Shown here: in pieces, positions 50,922-60,481 of the stretch
Position numbering within the stretch: position 1 is the first letter of the stretch
Layout: each line of letters begins with the position of its first letter
The notes under the pieces: model-generated
Told to the model about the DNA's origin: nothing
The model's database searches: none
Seen by the model: only the letters and a program-made list of their open reading frames with translations
Assembly (NCBI GenBank): GCA_910584725.1
Contig: CAJUBE010000023.1
Coordinates: forward strand, 8,229-72,228
DNA length: 64,000 nt
Reading direction: 5' to 3'
From: an uncultured Lachnospiraceae bacterium
Lineage (GTDB): Bacteria; Bacillota; Clostridia; Lachnospirales; Lachnospiraceae
Translations under genes and position numbers: made by a program

Positions 50922-51119
50922 ATGACAAAAACAAAAGCGATACTGATTACACTGTTTCTCGGTGGGCTCGGCGTACATCGGTTTATGACAGGGAAAATAG
51001 GTACCGGTATTATCTGGCTGTTGACAGGAGGGTGTTTTGGAATTGGCTGGCTGATTGACTTGATCAAAGTCTGCACAGGAACTTTTACAGATAAAGACGG
51101 TAATGTCTGGGGAGAATAA
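50922..51119 (+). CDS. TM2-domain membrane protein
   Basis: A 65-residue protein that is a single TM2 domain: two hydrophobic helices joined by a short loop, with the signature FLGGLGVHRFMTGK and GCFGIGWLIDL. TM2 proteins are of unknown function. GGGGGAGG precedes the ATG by about eleven bases, and it starts 18 bases after the lipoprotein gene. Confidence 0.9.
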   Translation: MTKTKAILITLFLGGLGVHRFMTGKIGTGIIWLLTGGCFGIGWLIDLIKVCTGTFTDKDGNVWGE

Positions 51120-51246
51120 TTCAGATAAGTCAGAAAAGGGGGCGTGGAGAACCGCATCATGGTATTGATGCGGTTGTTTCCGCGCATAAGAGGAGTCATA
51201 AAACGGTTTGGTCCGGTTTTTTCGAGAAAAAGATGGGAGGGATTGG

Positions 51247-52332
51247 ATGGCGGCGATACAGGAATATAAATGCCCTTGCTGCGGTGGTGCGATTGCTTTC
51301 GACAGTACAGTACAGAAAATGAAGTGTCCTTACTGCGAGACGGAATTTGAGATGGAAACGCTGGCTGACTACGATAGGGAACTGAAAAGCGGGCAGATCG
51401 ACGATATGAGTTGGGAGACAAGCGGCGGGAATGAGTGGCGGGAGGGCGAGACAGACGGGCTCCGCTCCTACATCTGTAAGTCCTGCGGCGGCGAGATTGT
51501 GGGCGACGAGAGCATGTCGGCAACGTCATGCCCTTACTGTGGAAACCATGTTGTCATAATGAACCAGTTCTCCGGCGCACTTAAGCCGGATTGTGTTATT
51601 CCGTTCAAACTGGATAAGAATGCGGCTAAGCTGGCCCTTAAAAATCATTATATGGGGAAACGTCTTCTGCCGAAGGTATTTAAGGATGAAAACCATATTG
51701 ACGAAGTGAAAGGCGTGTATGTCCCCTTCTGGCTGTTTGATGCCGAGGCGGATGCAGATATCCGATACAGGGCAAGCAAGGTCAGAACGTGGAGCGACAG
51801 CAATTACAATTATACGGAAACCAGTTATTATGCCGTGTGCAGGGGCGGCAGTATCATATTTGAAAATGTTCCTGTCGACGGTTCGGAAAAAATGCCGGAC
51901 GAATGGATGGAGTCTCTGGAGCCTTTTGATTTCTCAAAGGCGGTGGATTTCCAAACGGCATATCTGGCAGGGTACCTGGCGGACAAATATGATGTGGATG
52001 CCGATCAGAGCGTCATGCGTGCCAATGAACGAATCAGAAAGAGCACGGAAGATACGATCGCGGAAACGGTGCGGGGATATACGACTGTGACAAGGGAGAC
52101 CGGCAGCATCCGGTTACATAACGGCAAAGTAAAATATGCTCTTTTTCCTGTATGGCTTCTCAGTACGACATGGAAAGGAGAGAAGTATCTCTTTGCCATG
52201 AACGGGCAGAGCGGAAAGATGGTCGGGGATCTGCCTGTGGATAAAGGCGCCTACAGGAAATGGCTGTTCGGGCTGGCCGGCGCTGTCGGCGCGGCGGTAT
52301 ATGTCATACTCTTTTTGGCCAGTTTACTGTAA
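51247..52332 (+). CDS. Zinc-ribbon protein with C-terminal membrane helix
   Basis: A 361-residue protein with two zinc ribbons at the N-terminus: CPCCGGAI and CPYCETEF at residues 8-30, then CKSCGGEI and CPYCGNH at about 78-105. A beta-rich domain follows (VYVPFWLFDAEAD, YALFPVWLLSTTW), then one transmembrane helix at the end. Proteins of this build often accompany TPM-domain proteins. The ATG at 51247 follows GGGAGG; the frame to 51208 has no better start. Confidence 0.82.
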   Translation: MAAIQEYKCPCCGGAIAFDSTVQKMKCPYCETEFEMETLADYDRELKSGQIDDMSWETSGGNEWREGETDGLRSYICKSCGGEIVGDESMSATSCPYCGNHVVIMNQFSGALKPDCVIPFKLDKNAAKLALKNHYMGKRLLPKVFKDENHIDEVKGVYVPFWLFDAEADADIRYRASKVRTWSDSNYNYTETSYYAVCRGGSIIFENVPVDGSEKMPDEWMESLEPFDFSKAVDFQTAYLAGYLADKYDVDADQSVMRANERIRKSTEDTIAETVRGYTTVTRETGSIRLHNGKVKYALFPVWLLSTTWKGEKYLFAMNGQSGKMVGDLPVDKGAYRKWLFGLAGAVGAAVYVILFLASLL

Positions 52333-52346
52333 GGGAGGAACGGGGC

Positions 52347-53174
52347 ATGAAAAATATGAATAGAATAGCGGCGGCGATTTTGACAGCGCTTTTGGGCATA
52401 GTCTTTGCGATGCCCGCGGTTACGGCTGAAGCCGCGGAAGACATGATGAGGATTTCGGACTGGGCGGAGCTGCTTTCGGACGACGAGGAGGCAGAATTGT
52501 CGGATCAGCTTGACGAAATCAGTGAGCGACAGCAGTTTGATATTGTGATCGTTACATTGGATTCCCTTGAGGGAGCGGATGTGACAGCGTATGCCGATGA
52601 TTTCTATGACTATAACGGCTATGGATTCGGGGAGGAAAAGGACGGTATTCTTTTTCTGATCAGCATGGAGGAGAGGGATTGGTGTATCTCCACATCAGGC
52701 TATGGCATCACGGCTTTCACGGATGTCGGACAGGAGTATTTGTCCGAAAAATTTCTGCCTTATTTGAGCGACGGCGACTACGGCGAGGCGTTTCGTATTT
52801 TTGCCAGTCAGTGCGACGACTACATAACGCAGGCGCGCGCGGGTACACCTTATGATGTGGACAATATGCCGACGGAGCCCTTTTCGCCGTTTGGTGCCCT
52901 TATCATTGCCGCAGGGACAGGATTCATCGCTGCGTTTATTGCTACGGGAATTATGAAGCTTGGTCTGCGCTCGGTGTTTAGTGAACCGAAGGCGGAAAGT
53001 TACATAAAAAAGGATAGCCTGAATCTTACAAAGAATTACGACCTGTTTCTTTACCGGAATGTTACCAGAACCGAACGGCAGAAGGAGACAGGTTCATCCG
53101 GCGGCTCGGGCGGATCCACCACACACACTTCCTCCTCGGGCAATACTCACGGCGGCAGTAGGGGGAAATTTTAG
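52347..53174 (+). CDS. TPM-domain membrane protein
   Basis: A 275-residue protein: signal peptide (1-25), an extracytoplasmic TPM phosphatase-like domain (about 28-165, with LLSDDEEAEL, DIVIVTLDSL, KDGILFLISMEERDWCIS), a transmembrane helix (about 183-203) and a Ser/Gly-rich tail. TPM domains are linked to membrane-protein quality control or PSII repair in other organisms; the role here is unknown. It is 14 bases after the zinc-ribbon gene and its stop overlaps the convergent AraC gene by four bases. Confidence 0.88.
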   Translation: MKNMNRIAAAILTALLGIVFAMPAVTAEAAEDMMRISDWAELLSDDEEAELSDQLDEISERQQFDIVIVTLDSLEGADVTAYADDFYDYNGYGFGEEKDGILFLISMEERDWCISTSGYGITAFTDVGQEYLSEKFLPYLSDGDYGEAFRIFASQCDDYITQARAGTPYDVDNMPTEPFSPFGALIIAAGTGFIAAFIATGIMKLGLRSVFSEPKAESYIKKDSLNLTKNYDLFLYRNVTRTERQKETGSSGGSGGSTTHTSSSGNTHGGSRGKF

Positions 53175-54052
53175 GCTTCTTTTGACGTGGCGCGGTAGGC
53201 GAGGGGAGTCATGCCAAACGCCTTTTTAAATACTTTTCCGAAATAGGCGCTGTTTGAGAAACCGCACATAAAGCTAATCTGTGTGACGGAATCATTGGTT
53301 TCCGCAAGCATTTTTTTAGACTGGTTCAGACGAAAACCGATCAGGTATTCAAAAGGGCTCTGACTCAGATTTTTCTGAAAACAGCGCAGCGCTTCCCGCT
53401 CACTGATATTGGCGGATGCGGCAATGTGCGCAAGCGTGAGTTTTTCCTGATAATGGCTGTGGATGCAGGCAAGCATACTGCGCAGCCGGTTCTGGCTTTC
53501 TATGTTGATGATTGTGAGAACCGGCTGTGTTTTTTTGATATCATCCAGCAGCAGCATCCAGCTTTCCGAGAGGAGATTCCGTGTGGCAAATTCTGTGTCG
53601 GGGCGCTTTTGCAGGTTTTTCAATTTCCTGAGGTTTGATAAAATCCGGCTGGATGTCTGCCTGTCATTCCGGAGAATATGGACTTCAATCTGGCGGTTCT
53701 GGATAAGCGGATTCAGATATTTGGTTTCAAAAAGGCTTTTAAAATGACCGCTGAGAAAAACCGGGTGAAAAATGTGATTGATTTCCAGAGCGGGATTGCC
53801 GGGGGAGGCGTTGCTTTTCATATCCATCACATTGGAGTTGATAAAAAAGCCCTCGCCCTCCTGAATGATATATTCCCGGTTTACCGTGCGGATCCGGCTG
53901 GCGCCGTGCTCAATGTAACCCAGTTCCAGCTCTTCATGCCAATGCCATGGGATTACGATATCGGTCAGATCCCGCTGGTGCATACAGTAGGGGTAAGCAA
54001 TCGTCATGCCTTCTATTTTTTCAACCTGATTTTCGTCTGTATCAAATCGCAT
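53171..54052 (-). CDS. AraC-family transcriptional regulator
   Basis: A 293-residue regulator with an N-terminal cupin (VIPWHWHEELELGYIEHG) and a C-terminal pair of helix-turn-helix motifs ending SNSAYFGKVFKKAFGMTPLAY. It is a distant paralogue of the regulator at 25798-26709. It is divergent from the alcohol dehydrogenase gene at 54237, which is its most likely target. The start was set at 54052, with AAAGGA about 12 bases upstream; a longer frame reaches 54094. Confidence 0.9.
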   Translation of the reverse strand: MRFDTDENQVEKIEGMTIAYPYCMHQRDLTDIVIPWHWHEELELGYIEHGASRIRTVNREYIIQEGEGFFINSNVMDMKSNASPGNPALEINHIFHPVFLSGHFKSLFETKYLNPLIQNRQIEVHILRNDRQTSSRILSNLRKLKNLQKRPDTEFATRNLLSESWMLLLDDIKKTQPVLTIINIESQNRLRSMLACIHSHYQEKLTLAHIAASANISEREALRCFQKNLSQSPFEYLIGFRLNQSKKMLAETNDSVTQISFMCGFSNSAYFGKVFKKAFGMTPLAYRATSKEA

Positions 54053-54236
54053 CCTCAGACCATTCCTTTCTGACAGCAACTGACATGCTGTCATTTTTTA
54101 TGTTTCTGAATATAACTATTATACAATAGTTAGCGTAATATTACTATATGCTGTCGGTATCTTTATGGAGCGTGAAGGGAAAATGGTATATATTCAGGTT
54201 AATTCAATTAACGTCGTGTTTACAGGAGGGCATACC

Positions 54237-55424
54237 ATGGCAAACGATTTTGAGTTCTATTCACCTACCAGAGTTATTTTCGGGAGAGAGACGGAACAGG
54301 AGGCCGGAAGACTGGTCAGGGAGTGCGGAGGCAGCAATGTGCTTTTGGTGTACGGGGGAAAAAGCGCGGTAAAGTCGGGACTTTTGCAGACGGTGAAAGA
54401 GTCGTTGGAAAAAAGCGGCATACGTTATCAGGAACTGGGCGGTATTGTGCCGAATCCCCGTCTGGATAAGGTCTATGAGGGAATCCGCATCGGCAGACAG
54501 GAAAAGACCGATTTTCTGCTGGGGGTCGGCGGCGGGAGCGTCATCGATACCGCAAAGGCGATTGCTTATGGGCTGGCGGAGCCGGAAATGGATGTGTGGG
54601 AACTTTTTGCCCATACTAGAACGGCAAAAAAATGTCTGCCGGTAGCCAGTATTTTGACGATTGCGGCGGCTGGGAGCGAAACTTCAAAAGGCTGTGTCAT
54701 AACCAACGAGACCACAGGGGAAAAGAGGGCATACGACGACAATCTGGCAAGACCCCGGTTTGCGATTATGAACCCGGAGTATACGGCGACCCTGCCGGAT
54801 TATCAGACAGAGTCGGGCTGTGTGGATATTATGATGCACACTATGGAGAGATATTTTACAAATGGCGGGAATATGGAGATAACGGACGCCATTGCGGAGG
54901 GGCTTTTGCGGACGGTTATGAAAAACGCGCGGATTCTGCATGACGATCCTTCCAATTATGAGGCGCGGGCGGAGATCATGTGGGCGGGAAGCATTGCGCA
55001 TAACGACCTGACTGGCTGCGGAAATGACGGGGGAGATTTTATGACCCACAAACTGGAACATGAGATGGGCGGTATGTTTGACGTCACGCATGGAGCCGGG
55101 CTGGCGGCGGTCTGGCCGAGCTGGGCAAGATTTGTGTATCAGTGTGCGCTTCCCCGTTTTGTGCGCTTTGCGAGAAATGTGATGGGAATCGTTATGGACG
55201 GTACGGATGAAGAGATTGCCCTTGCCGGTATCGCGGCGATGGAGGCGTTTTATAACAGCATCGGTATGCCGGTTAACTTTTCAGAACTGGGCATTCATCC
55301 GACGAAAGAACAGATTGGGGAGATGGCGGAACGGTGTATGGCGGCATGTGACGGGCACACTGGTTCCGCGAAGAAGCTTTCTGTACAGGATATGGCGGCA
55401 ATTTACAGAATGGCTGACGAGTGA
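54237..55424 (+). CDS. Iron-containing alcohol dehydrogenase (BdhA-like)
   Basis: A 395-residue group III alcohol dehydrogenase of the NAD(P)H-dependent butanol dehydrogenase type. The nucleotide-binding segment is GVGGGSVIDTAKAIAYG, and the metal ligands lie in CVDIMMHTMERY (Asp and His) and the THGAGLA region. It reduces aldehydes such as butyraldehyde in fermentation. The start at 54237 follows AGGAGGG by six bases. Confidence 0.94.
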   Translation: MANDFEFYSPTRVIFGRETEQEAGRLVRECGGSNVLLVYGGKSAVKSGLLQTVKESLEKSGIRYQELGGIVPNPRLDKVYEGIRIGRQEKTDFLLGVGGGSVIDTAKAIAYGLAEPEMDVWELFAHTRTAKKCLPVASILTIAAAGSETSKGCVITNETTGEKRAYDDNLARPRFAIMNPEYTATLPDYQTESGCVDIMMHTMERYFTNGGNMEITDAIAEGLLRTVMKNARILHDDPSNYEARAEIMWAGSIAHNDLTGCGNDGGDFMTHKLEHEMGGMFDVTHGAGLAAVWPSWARFVYQCALPRFVRFARNVMGIVMDGTDEEIALAGIAAMEAFYNSIGMPVNFSELGIHPTKEQIGEMAERCMAACDGHTGSAKKLSVQDMAAIYRMADE

Positions 55425-55473
55425 ACACAATATTCGCAGAGAGGATTGTACAAGGGGCTGGCTTCATGGTAAT

Positions 55474-55869
55474 ATGGGGAATAAGATATCTATGACGGAT
55501 TTGGCAGTCTTGGACTGCGAAAAAGTGTATGCTGTTGGGAAAGGGAAGCGCTGGCGGCAAAGAACGGTTTTCACCTGCCGCCTTTCTGTCACTGAACGAC
55601 GGGGCGGGCGTTCTTACACGGCTCCGGCGGGTTCTTATGTCACGCTGCATCCGGGGGAGAGTGTTACCCTTTCACCCCATCAGTACCATGAGTTTCACGC
55701 GGTGCCGGGAACGGGGAGCATCCTGATCGGGGAAGTGTCCCAGTGCAACGACGACAATACGGATAATCGGTTTTATGAGGAGGCGGGGAGATTCCCCGAG
55801 ATCGAGGAGGACGAGGTGCCGTATAGGCTGTTGTGCAATGAATATCCGCCTGCGGGGGAAGAAAAATAG
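55474..55869 (+). pseudogene. Truncated D-lyxose isomerase-like gene
   Basis: The last 95 residues match the C-terminal part of D-lyxose ketol-isomerases very well: YTAPAGSYVTLHPGESV, YHEFHAVPGTGSILIGEV, NDDNTDNRFYE and GRFPEIEEDE. The family is normally about 225 residues, and the N-terminal half with most metal-binding histidines is replaced here by about 35 unrelated residues. No convincing ribosome site is present. It is probably an inactive remnant, although a short translated product is possible. Confidence 0.65.
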
Positions 55870-55908
55870 CTGCGCTGACGCGGATGGTGAGTAAAACTGA
55901 CGGATAAG

Positions 55909-55956
55909 GAAGGCTTCGCGGGAGAATGGGAGAACTTTAACCGCGGAGCTTTTTTA
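55909..55956 (+). terminator. Probable terminator after the isomerase remnant
   Basis: AAGGCTTCGCGG (from about 55910) pairs with CCGCGGAGCTTTT (to about 55952) with one mismatch, across a 20-base loop, and a run of six Ts follows. Confidence 0.65.
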
Positions 55957-56060
55957 TGCGCAGCCTCATGCAGAGGAAGTAGAATCTTCCCTGCTCGATT
56001 GATAAATATTTTGGCTTCCGCGCGCATAGAAATAGAGGAGGACATGGGAAGGACTGGGAT

Positions 56061-58541
56061 ATGCAGTTTGACGGGAAACAGCTTGCGAAGCTGGCGCTTA
56101 TCTTTTTCGGTCTTTTATTTATCGTCTGTCTTTTTCTGGGGAGAAGGCAGGCGCAGGAGAAGAAGCCTTTGCAGCCGGAAGGAGAGCGGATTACAGTTGA
56201 GGATGTGGCGATTTTGCTAGACGCGCTGGGAGTGGATTTTTCGATACCGTCTTCGGACGGCAAAGGACAGCCGCAGACCGGCACGGAAACGGCTGGGGAA
56301 GAGGAAGATATATACTTTACATATGGGCAGTATCTGGCATTGTGTGAAAGTCTGCCGGCGGAAGGATGGGGGCTTCCCGATTACAGCGACAGCTATAAGC
56401 CGGAACAGGCGCTCTTAAAAGAGGACTGGTATCGTGCCTTCCGTATTTTTCTGGCTTATTTGGATGAGGCATCGTCCATCTGGGAGACGACAGTTTTCGT
56501 GCTGAAAACGGATCGGGATAAGGCGGAAGCCTACACGGAAAACGGCGCGATGCAGGGGGCGTGCCCCTATGTCTCGACCGCTTTTGCGGGGAGCGAACTG
56601 CAGGAGTTAAAGGTCTACGTGAAGGGCAGTACGCTTTTGACCATTGTGGAAGTTCTGCCGGAGGATCATTATCTGGGAAGTGTGTGGGTGATGGAAAACA
56701 AGGACGGCACGCTGGATTGTTTTTATCATCAGACCGTATTTAAGGCGTCGCTTTCCGGGGATGCGCTGAATAAGCCGCCGGAGCGGGAACAGGTGGCGGA
56801 TCTGACTTTCCGGGACGGACGGATTGTGGAGGCAAAGGAGCGCAGGGAAAAAGTCCACGGAAGGCTGCTTCGTGTCTCTGCACAGGAATTGGAGATAGAG
56901 GATTACGGCGTTTATCAGATCGCGGATGAGATGGAGATTTATAAGCTGTATGGGAGTCTGAAAACGCTGGAGCAGGCGGAATTGCGCGTAGGCTGTGCGG
57001 ATACGGATTTCGTTGTGGAGGCGGGAAAGGTGTACGCATGTCTCGTGTCGGAGGAGGCAGGAGCGGATCAGATCCGGGTGCTTTTGAAAAATACGGCGGC
57101 GGGAAGTAACTATCACGAACGCGTAGGGATCACGGTTGACGGGGAAGAGGTCGGAATCCGGGCAGACCAGATGACCGTCGGGGAGCGCAGAACTTATCGG
57201 AGTACAAATCTTACGGACAAGGTTACGGTGGAAATGGAGGGGAGTGGCAGAGCGGACCACTCTTATCGCGGCGCCATAGAGTGTGTTCGGATGGAGCAGG
57301 GTATCGTGCTGATCAATGAACTGCCGTTGGAGGAGTATCTCTATGCCGTGGTGCCCAGCGAGATGCCGGCGTCCTATCCGCAGGAGGCATTGAAGGCGCA
57401 GGCGGTGTGCGCCAGAACCTATGCGTACCGCTATATTCTGCGGGCGGGTATCCCGGAGCTCGGCGCCCATGTGGACGACACGACAGCCTATCAGGTCTAC
57501 CACAATATCGAGGAACATGCGGCTTCCACCACAGCGGTGAAGGAGACGGACGGGGTGCTGCTCACCTATGAGGGGGAGGCTGCGGGCAATTATTATTATT
57601 CTACCTCCTGCGGGATGGGGACGGACGTGGTGAGCTGGCAGGGAGGGAACGGAGAGGAAGTGCCCTATCTGCGGGGCGTGCGCGTGAGCGGCGCATACGG
57701 TGAGGGGTGTGCGGAAGAAAAAGAACAGCCGGATGCAGAGAAGGGAGCGGAAAGCACAGATCAGGAAATGGGAGATGTGCAGCAGTTGGATTCGGAGGGC
57801 GGAGCGGAGGATGGATTTGACGCGGAAGACTCCGAGCGGACAGGAAATCAGCAGACGGATGACGAGGAAGCGCCGGCAGCGGCATCTGGCGCGGCTGAGA
57901 ATTACAATGCAGAAGCTTTGCGGGACGAGGAGGTTTTCCGGCAGTTTATTACCACGGTACACGAAACGGACTTTGAGAAGGATGAACCTTGGTATCGTTG
58001 GCGTTACCATGTGGAAGAGCTGGATGAAAAAAGTCTGTTTGCCCGTTTGAAGGAGCGGTATGCAAGCGCGCCGGCTTTTGTACTGACGAAGGCGGAAGGA
58101 GATTACTATGTGTCGGAACCGATTGGGAAACCGGGAAAGATAAGGAAGATAGAGATTGCGAAAAGGGGCGCTGGCGGAATTGCGCAGGAGTTGAACATTG
58201 AGACGGAAAAAGGAACGTATAAAGTGCTTTCCGAATACAATATCCGCTATGTCCTGTGCGATGCAAATAGCGCTGTCAGGAAACAGGACGGGAGCGAAAC
58301 CGTGCCGAAAACGCTTCTTCCTAGCGGCTTTTTTGTGCTGGATGCCGTCAGCGGGACTGGAAAAGACGTGGAAAATGTGGTAGGATATACGTTGACTGGC
58401 GGCGGTTACGGACACGGCGTCGGCATGTCCCAGAACGGGGCGAAGGCGATGGGAGCGCAGGGAGCGGACTACGGGCAGATCCTCTCGATGTTTTATCCCG
58501 GCTGTGAGGTGACGGACGCCGAAGAACTGAGAGAGCAGTAG
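56061..58541 (+). CDS. SpoIID/LytB-domain membrane protein
   Basis: An 826-residue protein with an N-terminal membrane anchor (residues 8-28), a long extracytoplasmic region of unknown fold, and a SpoIID domain that starts near 410 (INELPLEEYLYAVVPSEMP, KAQAVCARTYAYRY). The domain ends with GGGYGHGVGMSQNGAKAMG. An acidic insertion of about 75 residues (about 550-625) splits the SpoIID domain. SpoIID is a lytic transglycosylase needed for engulfment; this larger relative may act on wall glycan in another setting. The ribosome site is weak. Confidence 0.87.
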   Translation: MQFDGKQLAKLALIFFGLLFIVCLFLGRRQAQEKKPLQPEGERITVEDVAILLDALGVDFSIPSSDGKGQPQTGTETAGEEEDIYFTYGQYLALCESLPAEGWGLPDYSDSYKPEQALLKEDWYRAFRIFLAYLDEASSIWETTVFVLKTDRDKAEAYTENGAMQGACPYVSTAFAGSELQELKVYVKGSTLLTIVEVLPEDHYLGSVWVMENKDGTLDCFYHQTVFKASLSGDALNKPPEREQVADLTFRDGRIVEAKERREKVHGRLLRVSAQELEIEDYGVYQIADEMEIYKLYGSLKTLEQAELRVGCADTDFVVEAGKVYACLVSEEAGADQIRVLLKNTAAGSNYHERVGITVDGEEVGIRADQMTVGERRTYRSTNLTDKVTVEMEGSGRADHSYRGAIECVRMEQGIVLINELPLEEYLYAVVPSEMPASYPQEALKAQAVCARTYAYRYILRAGIPELGAHVDDTTAYQVYHNIEEHAASTTAVKETDGVLLTYEGEAAGNYYYSTSCGMGTDVVSWQGGNGEEVPYLRGVRVSGAYGEGCAEEKEQPDAEKGAESTDQEMGDVQQLDSEGGAEDGFDAEDSERTGNQQTDDEEAPAAASGAAENYNAEALRDEEVFRQFITTVHETDFEKDEPWYRWRYHVEELDEKSLFARLKERYASAPAFVLTKAEGDYYVSEPIGKPGKIRKIEIAKRGAGGIAQELNIETEKGTYKVLSEYNIRYVLCDANSAVRKQDGSETVPKTLLPSGFFVLDAVSGTGKDVENVVGYTLTGGGYGHGVGMSQNGAKAMGAQGADYGQILSMFYPGCEVTDAEELREQ

Positions 58542-58578
58542 GGGATTTAAAAAGCAGATAACGAAAACAACCGGGAGT

Positions 58579-59439
58579 ATGATGAGGACGATTTACAGAT
58601 TATATTATATCCTGCGGGATTTTAACTGGCAGATGACGAAAAAGAATATCAGCGCCTTTGCGGCAAGCACGGCGTTTTTCCTCTTTCTGTCCATGATTCC
58701 GCTTCTGATGGCGCTGTGCGCCATTCTGCCGTATACGACGCTTACGGAGGCAAACTTAATCAATGCGATCACACAGTTTACGCCGGATGCGGTAAACGGC
58801 ATGGTGATACGCATCGTGTCGGATGTCTATGCCAGATCGGCGGGGACGATTACGGTGTTTGCGCTGGTAACGATCTGGTCTGCGGCAAAGGCAATGCTTG
58901 CGCTGATTTACGGGTTAAATGCGGTCAATGATGTGGAGGAGAAGCGAAATTATTTTGTGCTGCGGGCGATTGCCTGCTTTTATACGGTGATTATTCTGGC
59001 GGCAACGCTGGTGGCGCTTTTTGTGATGGTGTTCGGCAATGTGATCGTGGATATCCTTCTCAGGGATATCCCGCCGCTTCATCTGGTGGTGCATGTGATT
59101 ATGCGTTTCCGCTTTCTTGTTTCATGGGTGATTCTGACATTTGTTTTTGCCATGATCTATGCCTTTGTGCCGAGCTGCAAGCTGCGGTTTAAGGCGCAGA
59201 TCCCGGGGGCGGCTTTTGCGGCGGTTCTGTGGAGTGTCGCCTCCTTTGCTTTTTCCATATACGTGGATCATTACAATGATTTCGGCACTTACGGGAGTTT
59301 GACCACAGTGGTCATTTTGATGCTCTGGTTTTATATGCTGATGTATATCTTGATGATCGGGGCACATATCAACAGATATTTCGGACCTGTCTATAAATTT
59401 CTCTTCGGGTGGCTTGACAAGTCAAAGGAAAGACACTAA
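58579..59439 (+). CDS. YihY/BrkB-family membrane protein
   Basis: A 286-residue integral membrane protein with about six helices. Family marks are AASTAFFLFLSMIPLLMAL near the N-terminus, TIWSAAKAMLALIYGLN, and IPGAAFAAVLWSVASFAFS near residue 215. The family was once named ribonuclease BN in error and its role is uncertain. It follows the SpoIID-like gene by 37 bases and is probably in the same transcript. Confidence 0.9.
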   Translation: MMRTIYRLYYILRDFNWQMTKKNISAFAASTAFFLFLSMIPLLMALCAILPYTTLTEANLINAITQFTPDAVNGMVIRIVSDVYARSAGTITVFALVTIWSAAKAMLALIYGLNAVNDVEEKRNYFVLRAIACFYTVIILAATLVALFVMVFGNVIVDILLRDIPPLHLVVHVIMRFRFLVSWVILTFVFAMIYAFVPSCKLRFKAQIPGAAFAAVLWSVASFAFSIYVDHYNDFGTYGSLTTVVILMLWFYMLMYILMIGAHINRYFGPVYKFLFGWLDKSKERH

Positions 59440-59504
59440 AATAGCAGATAGATTTGTTGCGGACATAATTGTCCGGGGCAGGATATTAGGAATTGAATGA
59501 TGAA

Positions 59505-59793
59505 AAAGGCTAAGAAGGTGTCAGTAGGAGAATTTTTTCCGCCAGAGAGAGGGAATCGTCGGCTGTGAGTTCCCTTCGGTTCAGAAATGTTCCGAATTTC
59601 CCACCTGAGCTTTCCGGGTGAACCGATTGCCTGTTTTGCGGGTCGGTCGCATTAGTTCGGAACGTATAGGCACGTTACGCCAAAGGAAGCGTTCGTTTGC
59701 TGGTCTGTGTAGGAGCAGAAACCGAAAACGGGAAACTGGGTGGTACCGCGGATTTTATTCGTCCCATGTGTAAAGATGCACATGGGATTTTTT
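59505..59793 (+). promoter_or_regulatory. T-box leader (probably tRNA-Phe responsive)
   Basis: The T-box sequence GGGTGGTACCGCGG is at 59738-59751. It is followed by a terminator hairpin TCCCATGTG (59762-59770) / CACATGGGA (59779-59787) with a six-T run. The long stem I region lies upstream; UUC at 59590-59592 is a plausible phenylalanine specifier. Uncharged tRNA-Phe would stabilise the antiterminator and allow transcription of the genes to pheT. No promoter was fixed with confidence in 59440-59505, where a CGGACA/TGTCCG dyad is present. Confidence 0.9.
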
Positions 59794-59822
59794 GCGCGCA
59801 TAAGCAGAGACATGGAGATAAA

Positions 59823-60365
59823 ATGATTACTTTAAATGATGTGACTTTTTCCAACAAAAAATTCTGGACAGGTTTTGTGGCAACGTCATTTCCAACCGCC
59901 TTAGACGAGGAGACAGATTCGTCGTTAGCTGAAATCATAGAAGAAGAGGAAGCGGCTGACAGTAACTGGTGGGGAAATTTCACGAAGTATTATGACGGGG
60001 TTTTGGAAGAAGCGGATGGGTATATTGAGGAGCCGGAAACGCTGATCTGCCATCTTACGGAGGCGCAGACCTTGAAGATAGAGTTTCACCCGGGAGATAC
60101 TGTATACTATATCAATGATCGGCAGATTGCCAACACAGGAGGCGAATATCAGATTCAGATTTTTCCGCTGGCGGATTTGCTGCGCTATAGGGAAGGTGGA
60201 AATGATAATCGGATGTTCCTTTTGCTGTTGCCGCTAACGGTAATTACAAATGAGGATACAAGTCATGCGGCAGAAATGATAGCAAATGTTTTGCAGGAAA
60301 TATTTGAAAGAAGTTTGTGCGATCGGCTTTCTAAAAGCATTGTGTATGGTCTGATGGAGGAATGA
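59823..60365 (+). CDS. Hypothetical protein between the T-box and pheS
   Basis: A 180-residue acidic soluble protein, starting MITLNDVTFSNKKFWTGF and containing the very acidic EIIEEEEAADS and a PGDTVYYIND strand. I do not recognise the family; size and acidity resemble immunity-type proteins, which is only a suggestion. The ATG at 59823 follows TGGAGA. It lies between the T-box terminator and pheS, so it is under the phenylalanine switch. Confidence 0.7.
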   Translation: MITLNDVTFSNKKFWTGFVATSFPTALDEETDSSLAEIIEEEEAADSNWWGNFTKYYDGVLEEADGYIEEPETLICHLTEAQTLKIEFHPGDTVYYINDRQIANTGGEYQIQIFPLADLLRYREGGNDNRMFLLLLPLTVITNEDTSHAAEMIANVLQEIFERSLCDRLSKSIVYGLMEE

Positions 60366-60481
60366 CGGTAGGAGGGAAAGGATATGCAGATCAGAGCGTT
60401 TAAATGATAACTTTATATTTATATATAAGAAATCAAAAAAGGAGAGCAAGATAGAAAAAAGTGTTCAGAATGGAGGAAGCT

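Noticed and set aside
56607..58415. 602-codon minus-strand ORF opposite the SpoIID-like gene
   Set aside because: The plus strand encodes clear SpoIID motifs; the antisense product has shadow-like composition and no family features.
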